From Allium sativum (Eukaryota; Streptophyta; Magnoliopsida; Asparagales; Amaryllidaceae), in assembly GCA_030737875.1 (NCBI GenBank), contig CM060922.1, forward strand, positions 227,461,835-227,525,834: DNA of 64,000 bases, in the 5' to 3' direction. Within the stretch, counting starts at the first letter, position 1. Each line of letters begins with the position of its first letter. The notes beneath the pieces were generated by a model that had not been told where the DNA came from, searched no databases, and was given only the letters and a program-made list of their open reading frames with translations. Shown here piece after piece: positions 46,145 through 57,662 of this stretch. The position numbers and the translations under genes were made by a program.

Positions 46145-46430
46145 CTATGGAAGCAAACATGAACAAATGCGAAGTGCTAAAACCAAAAGAAAGAGTACAA
46201 ACAGAAAAGCTAGACTCTTCCAACAGAACTTTACTATCTTTCTCCTAGGTACGCTTAGTGGTGAAAGCATGTACTTGCCCTTCTGAAAATCTTGTCCTTT
46301 GTTCTTAATTATATGCCCTATTCTGCCATAGTAAAGATACTTCCTCTTGTCTTTGGTTTTATAATCCCTTCCTCCTTCGTGAGCCAAGTCTACATCCATG
46401 AATTCCTCATCCTTGGGTTGTGCTCCTTAG
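46145..46430 (-). pseudogene. Remnant of gag with decayed zinc knuckle
   Basis: The minus-strand frame includes YLYYGRIGHIIKNK, which fits the CCHC knuckle pattern C-x2-C-G-x2-G-H-x4-C with the cysteines replaced by Tyr, Tyr and Lys. The two Cys-to-Tyr changes would each be single G-to-A changes. The same frame extends right past one stop (about 46430) into an acidic stretch. It lies on the 5' LTR side, where gag belongs. Not functional. Confidence 0.5.
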
Positions 46431-46791
46431 CCAAACTCCTCATCCTCTTTCGTGTGTAATCATGTTGACAAATCTCTCGAAAGCTGCCTCCATCGTACAG
46501 AAAACCCTACTAAGCTTGAAAGAAAACTAGCCGCAGGTGAAACTACTACGGTTATAGATGGAAGTCGGGCACTACTTCGCCCTTCGATGAGGTTACCTCC
46601 TAGAAAGCTAGGAGCCCCAGAGACTCAAGAAAGAAGGGGACAAGAATTCAAACAGAGAATCAGAAGATAGTGCGTATGGCTTTTGGGGAATATGCCTTTA
46701 AAACAAAAATTTCCTTTGAAAATGCTTCTTTTAAAACTGTTTGAAAATAATAAATTTTTTTCAAATCTTTTATCTGATCCGGTAACCTTCA

Positions 46792-46803
46792 GCTCTGATA
46801 CCA
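46792..46803 (-). other. PBS of LARD-like element, initiator-Met tRNA type
   Basis: GCTCTGATACCA on plus equals TGGTATCAGAGC on minus, two bases from the LTR start at 46806. Confidence 0.93.
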
Positions 46804-48343
46804 CGTGTAACACCCCACATCCTTTAGTGTCACTCACAAAAGGAATGCATTAAGTTCTGTGGAGCATTTAGGGTAAAAGATGCAAATAAATTACAAGACA
46901 GACAAAATTAAAACAGCGGAAAATAAAACTTTGCTTTATTGATAAAATAGTTTGTACAACAATTGTTTTCCAATATCAGAGTATCATCTGTCATACAAAA
47001 TAAAGAAGCATAAAATAACATTTATATTCCCCAATGTAGCATAAGCTAGCCATAGCAGCAGAAAAAGAGAGTCCAAATCACTTTGTCAAAGAATCTTCGA
47101 GCTTAGGAAGAGTGACGGTCCAATCTAACCAGTGCTATACTATTCCCTCCTTAACTACCGGGGGGGAGGGGGGGGACGGAAGAAAAGAAGATGAAGGAAA
47201 ACTGGGTCAGACATAAAGTCTGGTAAGTTCAGTTACTTCTAGCATGTAAACAAGGAAAAACAAAACGACATGAATTAACTGAATATAAGACAATACCATG
47301 ATGATAGGGCCAACAAGATAGGATAAGATTAACACAAGATATGCTAAGACAAGATAAACTGGATATGCTTTAATACTTTCTCCGCTTCGCTATTAACCTG
47401 TTATTATGGTTTCTATGTCTCTGCACCACCAATCTAGTGTCCCAACTAGTAATCTATCTAAAATGATAACGCGATCCCAATCCCAGTAATTGTGGTTGCC
47501 TTTAGGCGTACATTTTTTATTTATTACCTAGATCTAATCTAGGGTTTTCTTATCGAGTGCTTCCAAAATTCAACTAGGGTTTATGCGACTTATCTAATAC
47601 TTCTTGGATTCAGGATTTATGCCACCTAGGTCCAACTAGGGATTATGCTACCTGTCGAACGATGCCCCTAGTCTAGGACGCACTACCTAGAGTGGTATAT
47701 GTTCCTAGACTTTCCCCATGAATGTGTCGCGAATCGTTTATCGCTGTCTAAATGCACATGTCATGAAATGTGCGACCCGAGTCCCGTGGCAGGGCTATTC
47801 TAGAAACACGGAACTCGGTCGGGAGCTTTCAGATATCTGCCAATGCATATGCTAAGGTCTGTTTTTTTCCAGTGGCTATGGTCCCACCTGACCCCTCCCT
47901 CAACTAATGAACGACCACCCTTGAAAAATTGAGAACTATACGCAGGCCCCCTATGCCCCCACTGTCTTATGGCCATCCTCACCCATAACTAGATAACAAG
48001 TATATGGTCTTTTGGAGTTCTCCGCCTTTCCGCTTTACGTATCTCGACTGACTCAAGATGGTAGGTAGACGACGATTTGCTATCACAGGGCTACTGGTCT
48101 CGCCGAATCACGCTGGTCCATCCTATTCTTTAGGTTGCCTTATATTGCAACCAAGGCATACCCTTGGTTCTTCTAACGCAGACCTTAACCTCTGTGAGCC
48201 CAGGAGGATCATCTGCAGCCTCACAGAGGGATACCAAGAATACCCTCACGTCCTCTCGAAGCCTCGGGCTTCGCAACCCAATTCGTTGGAGCCTTATTTA
48301 AGATTAGATGGAAGTTCGCTCCTCCTCGTGTTATACTAAGAAT

Positions 48344-49255
48344 TACTACTTAGTTTTCCTAACTAAGGTTTACCACTTAGTTTCCTGAATTGTCGTTTTC
48401 TTAACTAAGGTTTACTACTTAACCCCTTTCAACTAAGGTTTACTACTCAGTTCTCATTCTCGTCAAGTTGGATTGGCTAAGTGTCATTAGTCCATACAAG
48501 TTAACTTAACCCATTCATTTGTCATGTTAAACTGGTTAAGTGTTATCAGTAATTCACGTTGACTTAACCTTACCAGCATCAAGTTATATTGGTTAAGTAT
48601 TTACTTAACCCTACCCATTCATCTTGTATTGGTTAAGTGTTCCTTTTTAACTTAACCTTGCCTATCTGTTTTAACTAACATGTTATAATGGTTAAGTGTT
48701 CCCTTAGTTAACTTAACCCTAACATTGGTTTGATTAACATGTTCTAATGGTTAAGTTTTGTCCCTTCATGTTTTTAACTTAACCCTATTCATTTATCACA
48801 CTCTGATGGTTAAGTGTTCAAGCTTACTTAACTCTACGGTCTAGTCCAGCTAACATATTAAATTGGCTAAGTGTATTAAATTTACTTAACCCCAACCTCT
48901 AGTCTAGTTAGCATGTTAAATTGGCTAAGTGTATTAACTTTACTTATCCCCAACCTCTGGTCTAGTTAACATGTTAAATTGGCTAAGTGTATTGAATTTA
49001 CTTAACCCCCACTTTCTAGTTTGGTTAACATATTAAATTGGCTAAGTGTTTTTCTTAGTTACTTAATCCCTACAAATCTTTTCTTGTTACCATGTTAAGT
49101 TGGTTAAGTGTTCTAGTTAACTTAACCCTATCGTTCTAACTTAATTGTGTTAAGTTGGTTAAGTGTTCCTATGGACTTAACCCTCCCATTATAGCTTAAT
49201 TGTGTTAAGTTGGTTAAGTGTTCCTATGGACTTAACCCTCCCATTCTAGCTTAAC
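48344..49255. repeat. GGTTAAGTGT / ACTTAACC array in 5' LTR
   Basis: Counterpart of 42028-42945, with about the same number of units. Confidence 0.85.
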
Positions 49256-50927
49256 TTTAATTGTCTTATTAAAGCACCGTCCACTCACATTAGACAGGTA
49301 TTGTTGTGGCTGCCAGTATGCCGGTTGGTCCGGGCAGTCTTACGCCACAACTCAGTCTAATCTCGGGCCTTTATCGGGCTCAATGCCATAACCTCCCACA
49401 TTGGATAGGTATTATTGTGATCACTGGACAGCCGGGCGGGTCCGGACATGTTTACATCACAACTCAATCCAACCTCGGGTTAAGCATGTTTGTATTGTCT
49501 AAATTTACTTTTCTCATTTAGGATAAATTCTATAAGTAAATTTTCCCTAATTTACTTATTCCATTATTACTCTTTCAATGTACATTGTCAACATTTATTA
49601 TTATGTCCCATTTTCCCTATATATCATATTTATAGTTTTTGGTATGTAAATTATACCAAATTAAGTGTCACTAACCATGATTATTCTAAACATGACAATT
49701 ACTCACAATTATGACTAAATTCAAAATTTGTGCTAATATACTTATTATGCCAAATTAACTTTAATTGACCCAATTCTGATTTAACACCCTAATTTACAGT
49801 TTATGGCAAGACTAGAATTATTATTCTAGTTTATCGTTTACGCCTAAAACTTAGCTTACTTGCAAATACTAAATTTAATATGTCAAATTACATATTCCAT
49901 AATTCATGTCAAATTTTCAAATTTGCGTTCTAATAAACATGCCATAATACATGTTCTAAATTATGTCAATCATAATTATGTTAATGTTCCACATTATGCC
50001 AATTTCCAAGTTTACAACCATGTTTAAGTTAAATTTATGATTTGACCAAAATGCCATGAAAAGATAGGCATAATGACTGGCAGAAGATGATAATTCACTA
50101 ATCACAGATCTAACAAATTACACTGAATAAGTTGATTAAAGCATCGAAGGCCTATAGATCTGATAATATTATGACATAAAAAGGGTTGAACAAATAACAT
50201 GGGTTCAAGTATATGGGTAGATCTAACTTAATAGATAAATTCCCATAATCAAGATCCAAGGATAATTAAGAATAAACTGAATAGATAATCAAGTTTAGAT
50301 CCAATCTCAAAATCATAATCCTAGGCAATAATATCATGTTCATGAATCATAGGTAATTATCCACTATTGTCCTTGTCATAGTAATAGGCATTGGTTTATG
50401 CTCCTAGTCAAAGGCTTATGTTCATAGTCAAAGGCTTATGTTCATAGTCAAAGGCTTATGTTCATAGTCAAGGGCTTATGGTTTCAAAGGCCATAGTTCC
50501 ATAGTCATAATCTTAAGCATTGGCAATTTAATCACAATGTGTTCTAGGCCATAATCAAGAATCATATCCAAAGTCAAAAACAAGCACAGATTCAATGAAA
50601 TGATAAGGAATATTTCTTATGTTCTTTTAATTTCATGTCACAAATAGAAAAGGCGTTCAAATCTAAAAAGTAACCGACTTAAATTAATTGGATCTAGAAA
50701 AGAATAGAAAGATAGCGTTGCTTGAAGCCGTTGAATCTTTACTTGAATCCTAACTTGTTTTGAATCTTCTCTTGAAAAACTTGAGCAGGATATCCTCGTC
50801 TTGATTAATGTTTTATTTTAATTTATTTATTTAGATTTAGAGGAAGAAGAAGAAGCCAAGCCCATCAAGAATTTGTGCAGCATAAGGTTAGAGAAGAAGG
50901 GTGCAAAGAGAAGGAGACTAAGGGCTG

Positions 50928-50935
50928 TTTATATA
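50928..50935 (-). promoter_or_regulatory. TATA box of LARD-like 5' LTR
   Basis: TATATAAAC on the minus strand, about 400 bp from the LTR start. The same motif is at 44686-44693 in the 3' LTR. Confidence 0.65.
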
Positions 50936-51048
50936 GGATTGCAAGTTAATTTGAGCCGTCGATGAAGCCAAGGTTAATCAAAGCCATCCGTTCTAAAGAG
51001 AAGCCAATTATGTTCACAATTACTTTCTTAATGTACATTATTAACATT

Positions 51049-51305
51049 TATTATTAAATTTGTATGCACATTAGATACATCCCACCTTTACACATTTATT
51101 ATTAAATTTGTATGCGCATTAGATACATCTCCCCTTTACACATTTATTATTAAATTTGTATGCACATTAGATACATCTCCCCTTTACACATTTATTATTA
51201 AATTTGTATGCACATTAGATACATCTACCCTTTACACATTTATTATTAAATTTGTATGCACATTAGATACATCTCCCCTTTACAATTTATTATTAAATTA
51301 GTAAC
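51049..51305. repeat. 48-bp tandem repeats in U3 of 5' LTR (5 units plus partial)
   Basis: One unit more than in the 3' LTR. Lies just upstream of the TATA box in element orientation. Confidence 0.9.
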
Positions 51306-51336
51306 TTTAGTGTTAACAGAAATACGGGGTGTTACA

Positions 51337-51341
51337 TATAT
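51337..51341. other. Target site duplication TATAT (right)
   Basis: Identical to 40495-40499. Confidence 0.85.
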
Positions 51342-51430
51342 GTTGGATACTTAAGTCAATGGGAAGAAATAAGATGCAATGTTAGAAGTTTGTAATGTTG
51401 AATAAATAAATTGCGAGGATGCAATTTCAT

Positions 51431-51442
51431 AGAGGAGGGCAG
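51431..51442 (+). other. PPT of the interrupted plus-oriented element
   Basis: AGAGGAGGGCAG is followed four bases later by TGACAACCTG, the form of a PPT/3' LTR junction in plant gypsy elements. Confidence 0.6.
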
Positions 51443-51446
51443 TCCG

Positions 51447-54400
51447 TGACAACCTGAATTTTTGAAAGGTAATAGTGACGACTCAGAAATTCTGACACTT
51501 AAAATATGAAAATAAATTAAGATTTAACGTTAAAACAAATATTTACATTTGAATTTAAAATTAGAATTTGGACATTTATTCAATGTTTGCCAAGCTTGGG
51601 TATAAACTTTTGAATTCCGTATGAATAGTTTGAGAGAAAATGATTATAATAGGTTTGAATTTAGTTTTAATATAGAATTATATTCATGGATTATTCCAAA
51701 TATGAACGTTTGTCCAATAAACTTGATGTACACTATTAACTAATTTGAGTATTTAACATTGGAATACTTTTTGTTATAAATGTTACGGGAAAATAATTGT
51801 TAGTAACGTTAGTAATTTGAGTTTTATTTGAAGATTCGGAAATGTAATTTTGGAAATAAATCTAAGTTGAAATATAAGCCTCGTACTTTGATTTGAGGAA
51901 AAAACTAATATTGGCAGTATAGTCTTGATTTAAATTGAAATTGGATATGAGTTGAAACCTATTTATGAAAAAAAAAAATTATAAAAGGGAGCCAATTTAA
52001 TTTAAAGTAAGGTTTAAAAATTTACTTGTAGGGCATAAGTATGGTTTATAATTGCAATATGGTTGATATAATAAAATAAGGAAATGAATTGCATACATAT
52101 AGATACTTTATTTACGCTAATTTGGTTTAACGCGTTTAATAAATTTGCTTGGCTGAACATGGTTTTAAATTAAAATATAGTATGTATTTAGAACATTGTA
52201 TATACTAAGGTTGTGTTGTATACATAGAGTATTTTAATGATATCTCCATTTGGACAATACAATAGTTTGAATATTGGTTGCCACTTGTTCAACTGGTTCT
52301 GGATTTCTCTAGGCATGTCCTTGTCATTTGGTTTTCACCGACCTTTCCCCTTGGGGATAGGGGAGAGCCATTGTTTTCTGGGGGAACCCACTTTCGGGAA
52401 ATCTATTTTCCTCCCTAAAAAGCTTCTCGAATTGTCTCCCCGGTAAACCCAATAATGGCCACCGTCGCCTGTGAGCCACCCCTCTGTCGCAGTTTCAACC
52501 GATTAGAACCCACCTTGGTCTCCGCCTTCCACTAGTACAACATCCTCTTACTCGTTGATGGCGTTGCTTCTTCCTTTGATGTTGGGTGCATGCGGCATAC
52601 TAGTGAACGATGTCAGAATAAACTTACTGTGGATGTGCTTGTCTAAGGCCAGCCTTTGCTTCCTAAGCCGCAAGTCATCCAACTTTTGTGCAAATCCTGG
52701 TCTCTTGTCTACCAGACAAACCGTGTGTGAGAGGTATGAGGTGGTGTTATACTTATATTTTTGAAGTGTTGAGTACCAATCTTTTGCATCTGCATTCATC
52801 ATAGTGGCATGAGGTACACTGTCCGTATTTTTATTTTATTCAATAACTTGGCTAGTGTTGATTGTGTTCATTGCCTTTCTTCTGACTAGCTGTTGACACA
52901 TATATATTATGTAACACTATCATACTTCTTGCTCTCATGGATGGTGCATGCATGTGCTGCTGCTTTGATGCCTTTGCCTCCATGTTGCATATATTTTGCT
53001 TCCTTCAAACATCTTTCCGACTTACATTCAAATAAGTAAGCTATGTGTGCATGTATTGCACTGGTCTTGTACATCGGCTATTTGATGTTGCATGTTGCCT
53101 TACTGATCATGTGTATTGCCATCATCTTATTGCTTATTTTAACCGGTAATTCTTGGCATGTGTTGCAGTCTTATACTTATTATCCATGCCTTTGAATTCG
53201 ACATGCTGCGCCATCATTTTTTCTTGCTATACCATTGTCATATTCCTACTCACTTGTCTTGATCATTATCCCACTGCATTTTGAACTCATGGTTGCACTG
53301 TGCATGCGGTTCATTAGTACATTGTCATGTTTTCTTTCATTTGCATTGCCTAGTGGCTTGCAATTAGTTGTTGTCCATTCTCATGTGCTTGTACCTTGTT
53401 TCACTTTGTTGAACACGCCCAAGCCTTGCATTATGTCCCTACGTAGATTTCTTGTTGATTTAAGTGCAAGCCATGGTTTTTGGAACATATGAAAAAGGTT
53501 TTGAAGTTGATTATGCCACCTAGATAAGGTGTCTTCTAGTCATTGTATCATTTTCAAATGTTCAAACTTTGTGTTCTTTTATATTTATTGTCATTTCAAT
53601 GAGTTCTTTTTTTCAGTTTGGTCACAACCTTTAACTGGCTTCTAGTGCAAGTGCACATTATTTGACGCATTTCTAACATGATGTTTAAAAAAAATATACA
53701 AGTCACTAGCTTTGAATATTAGTGTATAATTGTATAACGTTTATGATTTTATGTGTATGGTTATATCTAAAGAGTGAGTACCAGTTCTTCTGGTCATAGA
53801 GTGCATCAAAATTGGACTTGGATAATATACAGACCAAATCTTCTTGTCATAGAGTGCATTAAATTTTTTCCTTATTTCACATTCATATAATGTCCAGTGC
53901 ACATATAGGTTGCACTTGCTACTTGTTGTATGTCTTTTGCTAGCCTGCTGGATCCACACCTGGCCATGTACTATATGTGTTTGGTGATAATTTAGGCTAA
54001 TCATGTTGTTGTCACACAATTGTATGCATTTATTGTTTTGCTATTTCTATTATGCAACTCTTTATATTGACTGATTTTTTTTTATTAATTACACAACCAA
54101 TTCTCCTAAAAGAAAATTGTTTTTGATTTGCATCAGTTTTACCAATTGAACTATCATGTTAGATATCGATTCAATACTTTTCCAGCATCTAAAGTAATGA
54201 ACGTACTGGTTACGTCTCTTAACAGTGTCTTCATGTGCATGGCCAAAGCCAGTAGTTTTTTTAATGGTGCAGCAACGAACAATGCATGGTATGTTATTTC
54301 CCTCTATATATTGGAATGTATTTTAGCTCCATTCTTTCTAATGGAAAAGCTAGGTAACCTGCTAAAGTGGTGCTTGGATTGGAATCATTAAATGTTCAAT

Positions 54401-54826
54401 TGAACTAGACAGATGATGTGCGTGTGATATAATCCTAGAGGTGATAAATAAGCAGTGTTTTTGTCCATTCATAAATTGCAGTTATGTGTTTTTAGACAAG
54501 GAAATTTAATTTAGTTATATTGTAGTCCAAACCTTTTGATACATGTAATATGGGCCTTTTATTGGTTTAGACGTTTCTTGCGCTACAGATGTATATGTTT
54601 ACCAATGTACGAGATAATAAATATATTACCATAATGCTTCAGATGTAAACTCTAATAAAAAAATTGTATATAAAATTCATTTGAGAGATACCGTTGTCTT
54701 CTGTGTTTGTGATTCTATGTTAAATTCCATTTTTAAACTCTGTAAGCCGATAACAGCCCGTCGTTTTGAACGCTCTGAGTTGGTTTAAATACCGAATAAT
54801 GACGGTCAAAATAGTGTGTTGTTACA
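51447..54826 (+). repeat. Probable 3' LTR of plus-oriented element (about 3.4 kb)
   Basis: Starts TGACAACCTGAATTTTTG after the PPT. The end at 54826 (GTTGTTACA) is a guess from the TG..CA rule and the similar ends of the other LTRs. No coding content is recognised. The stretch 52250-54400 holds CT-rich and TG-rich sequence with only small frames. Confidence 0.4.
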
Positions 54827-57662
54827 TCAATTTTCTACTCTCTTGCTTTTAAGTCTGATTACCATTAGAATTTACTTTATAAAATCAATTAATAATTAAC
54901 TATAAACTTAAATAATAAATAATAAATATTTATTTCCTTTTCAACAATTTTTATTCAAAACAATAGATTAAAATCCATTTTCAGTTATAAAATAAATTTT
55001 ATAACTTTGTTTATATCGATTCACCTGATGGTAAATCAATATTTAGCAACCAATTGATTTATAGGACATATAATGCCAATTACTCAACCAATATCACTCA
55101 TTGGTTTAAAACAAAAACTAATGTTGAATTTCAGGTCAATGATCAATAACCAATTTAATCATCAAATCAAAAACAGTTCATATAATGATAATATGAGAAT
55201 AAATAGTATCTAATATATTTGAGGAACCCCATTGGATCCCTCCGACCTGTTCTTCCCTGTATTCAAATGGTTATTTCAAATCAGATCATTCAATTCCATT
55301 TAACTAATAATTTCTATAATAGTAAACAACTATTAACATCGACCAATTAACACAACAATTCAAACAAATTAACACGTTTATTTTATAAACGTGACCAACA
55401 AGGTATGTTACCTCCATTGGATCTAATCGTTAAAATAACGATTTGGTATTTCACTGAAATTAAACAACAGTTTAATTTCACTAGTTCAGTCAATATATAA
55501 ATAACAAACAGTCAACCATTAGCCATAGCACACAAAATAAAAACCCAACCTATATAAAATATAAATGGGAAGAAATGAGTGAGTTTAACTCACCTTGATT
55601 TTATTCCATTGTTAAAACGGTTCCATTTCAGTAAAATTAAACAGATATTTAATTTAACTAAAAAATCATGCTGCTACCAATCATGTCCAAATTAGTTCCA
55701 TAATGAAATTTTCATCACCACGATCATAACGCAACTTTTCTGGTTAGATTCTGTTAACCGGATAAAAAGTTATTTACATTATTGGTAAACAAAATCTAAT
55801 TAAACCAAATATTTCTAAATTAAATAATTAACATGTTCATTACTTAGTTTAAAATATATAACTGGCCAACGTTTTTCTTTGTCAATTTCTTAGGCCCTGT
55901 GTCCGTTCCCTCCCAGCTAGCCGTAAACAAGAAATTTACTTAGACAATAAATTCTTAAATCTAGTAATTTATAAACTAATAATTATCATTGGTTAAACAG
56001 TTTACTGGGTCGACCCCATTCATTCTTATGCACGCTTCAATCAAGGACCGATTCACCCATGTTCTTTGAATCTGGAACAAACAGGTAGGGAAATTAACAA
56101 GTTTGCATAAGTATTAAATTTAATTTAAGCTCAGTATAAAATGAAATGGGCTTCACCCACTTACATCTCAGCCCACTATCACCCTAACCCACGTGGCATA
56201 GAGCCCTTCTTCTTCCTTAAACAAACGTGGCTCCTCCAGTACAATTTCTTCCATTGCCGAATACTACAACACCCTTTTCTCCTTCTTTCTTCCATGAATT
56301 TTAAAACCATAACCATCATCATCACTCCCTTTCTGAGCTCAACACCGCTAGCCAATTCCCACTCAGCTCGCGCTACCTCCTCGACGTCGGGGTTTCAGCT
56401 CTTTCTCGCCGCTACATTACTTTCTACGATCGGAATCTTCATCGAATTGCTAGAAAAGATCATAGGCGTTGGTACTCCAAGCCATGACTTCGAATCTGAT
56501 GCCCAAATCCCCTATCGAATCCTCAAATGCCATGAAAGCGAATGTAACATCACGTATTTTCTGTAGTCAGATATTTAAATTTATTTTATTAATTTAATTA
56601 GTTATTTGAAGTTATTTAGTGAACGTGCGCGGTGTACATGCATTAATTAACCATTTGAAATAATTTAATTATAATTTATATGTTGTCCCTGTGACCAAGT
56701 TAAAACTTGAAGCCAATTCCAACGAAAGCAATATAACGGTTAAGCTAAAAACGTCGGTGCGATGTATTTATTTTCGTCAATTTTGAAGACTGGTATTTGA
56801 CTGTACAAATATTGGAAAATGGCGTCAAATAATGGTAGCAATAACCGTGTATAATTTAATCTATTAATATAAATCTACCCATCTTTTAATATGAGCGACT
56901 CACCGGCATTGTCACATGTACATCAGTGATATTTTGGATGCAGCACAATATTATGTTAAAGGAGGTACTATATGAACGAGTTCCTTTGCAATAACTAAAA
57001 AAAATTAGATACAGTGGATAAAAAATTTGTGATCTAGTCAAAACTTGGTTGCTAAAGCATTAACTTCATCACACTCAATGTAATAAAAATAATATAGACT
57101 CAAAATGGTTATAAGAGATAATGTATTTATAGATTTTATTAGAGGGAAAGATAATTCCCTCTTAAATGAAAATGCAAACAATCATATGGTATTCATATGT
57201 ATTTCAAAGCTACACATAAAGTGACTAATGCATTAAACAAATGGTTAATATACCTACATACAAACCAATACAACCTATATGTATATAGCTACCCTAAACC
57301 AATGTTTGTAGACCTACATATTAATCCATCACCTACCATGAAAAAGGACGAACACAGCTAACCTACTACCTATCTCTACAATTACTTGCGTTCCAAATTA
57401 CCTAATCCGTGAGGGGAAAGCTTCTCAATTCCTTGAGTGCCAAGCTGCTCTCGTAGGATATATATATATATATATATATATGCTGAAACATTTTCCAAGG
57501 TTCCACCCATTTTATTTCTCTTGCAAACTAAACAAAGCGACCTTCTGCATATTCTGAGAAAGGAAAAAAACTTGCTTCTCCAAATGAAACACTAACGCTC
57601 GAATAAAAACTCCTCCATCATATTGCTTTTAGTCGCCGTTAGAAGGGGACGTGGAGGGAGGG
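54827..57662 (-). mobile_element. LTR-derived sequence, minus orientation
   Basis: Shares blocks with 13375-15300, such as GAGGA..CCC(A/C)..TTGGA.CCCTCC.ACCTGTTT(C/T) at about 55221 and 14209, and GTTA.C..CATTGGA followed by AATAACGAT at about 55410 and 14450. It also shares a reversed block with 62155-62185. The 141-codon frame at 56141-56566 has a hydrophobic N-terminus but no known domain. It sits where the other LTRs have leader sequence, so it is not called as a gene. An (AT)11 run is at 57459-57480. Confidence 0.5.
57658..57662. other. Target site duplication GAGGG (left of solo LTR)
   Basis: Matches GAGGG at 60687-60691. Confidence 0.8.

Larger units (their letters stand above)
45047..46805 (-). 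other. Internal region of LARD-like element (1759 bp)
   Basis: Contains the PPT at the left (45048-45070), a pol C-terminus remnant, an AAGGCC-type block shared with the other families (45991-46017), a gag zinc-knuckle remnant and the PBS at the right. No intact gene. Confidence 0.85.
40500..51336 (-). mobile_element. Complete non-autonomous LTR element with giant LTRs (LARD-like, 10.84 kb)
   Basis: Two direct repeats of 4547 bp (40500-45046) and 4531 bp (46806-51336) start TGTAACACC and end GGTGTTACA. They flank a 1759-bp internal region with PBS on the right side and PPT on the left, so the element reads on the minus strand. The 5-bp target duplication TATAT is perfect. No full gag or pol is present. 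The remnants left inside (see 45588-45779 and 46145-46430) suggest that it arose from a chromovirus by internal deletion. Movement would need proteins from an autonomous relative. Confidence 0.93.
46806..51336 (-). repeat. 5' LTR of LARD-like element (4531 bp)
   Basis: Direct copy of 40500-45046. In element orientation U3 holds five 48-bp repeats, then a TATA box (TATATAAA, 50928-50935). About 4.1 kb of R/U5 follows, containing the GGTTAAG array (48344-49255). Most of the giant LTR is therefore downstream of the start site and transcribed. Confidence 0.95.

Noticed and set aside
56141..56566. 141-codon frame with hydrophobic stretches, considered as a small membrane protein
   Set aside because: Located in LTR-derived sequence and corresponds in place to the frame at 14671; no family match and no conservation seen.
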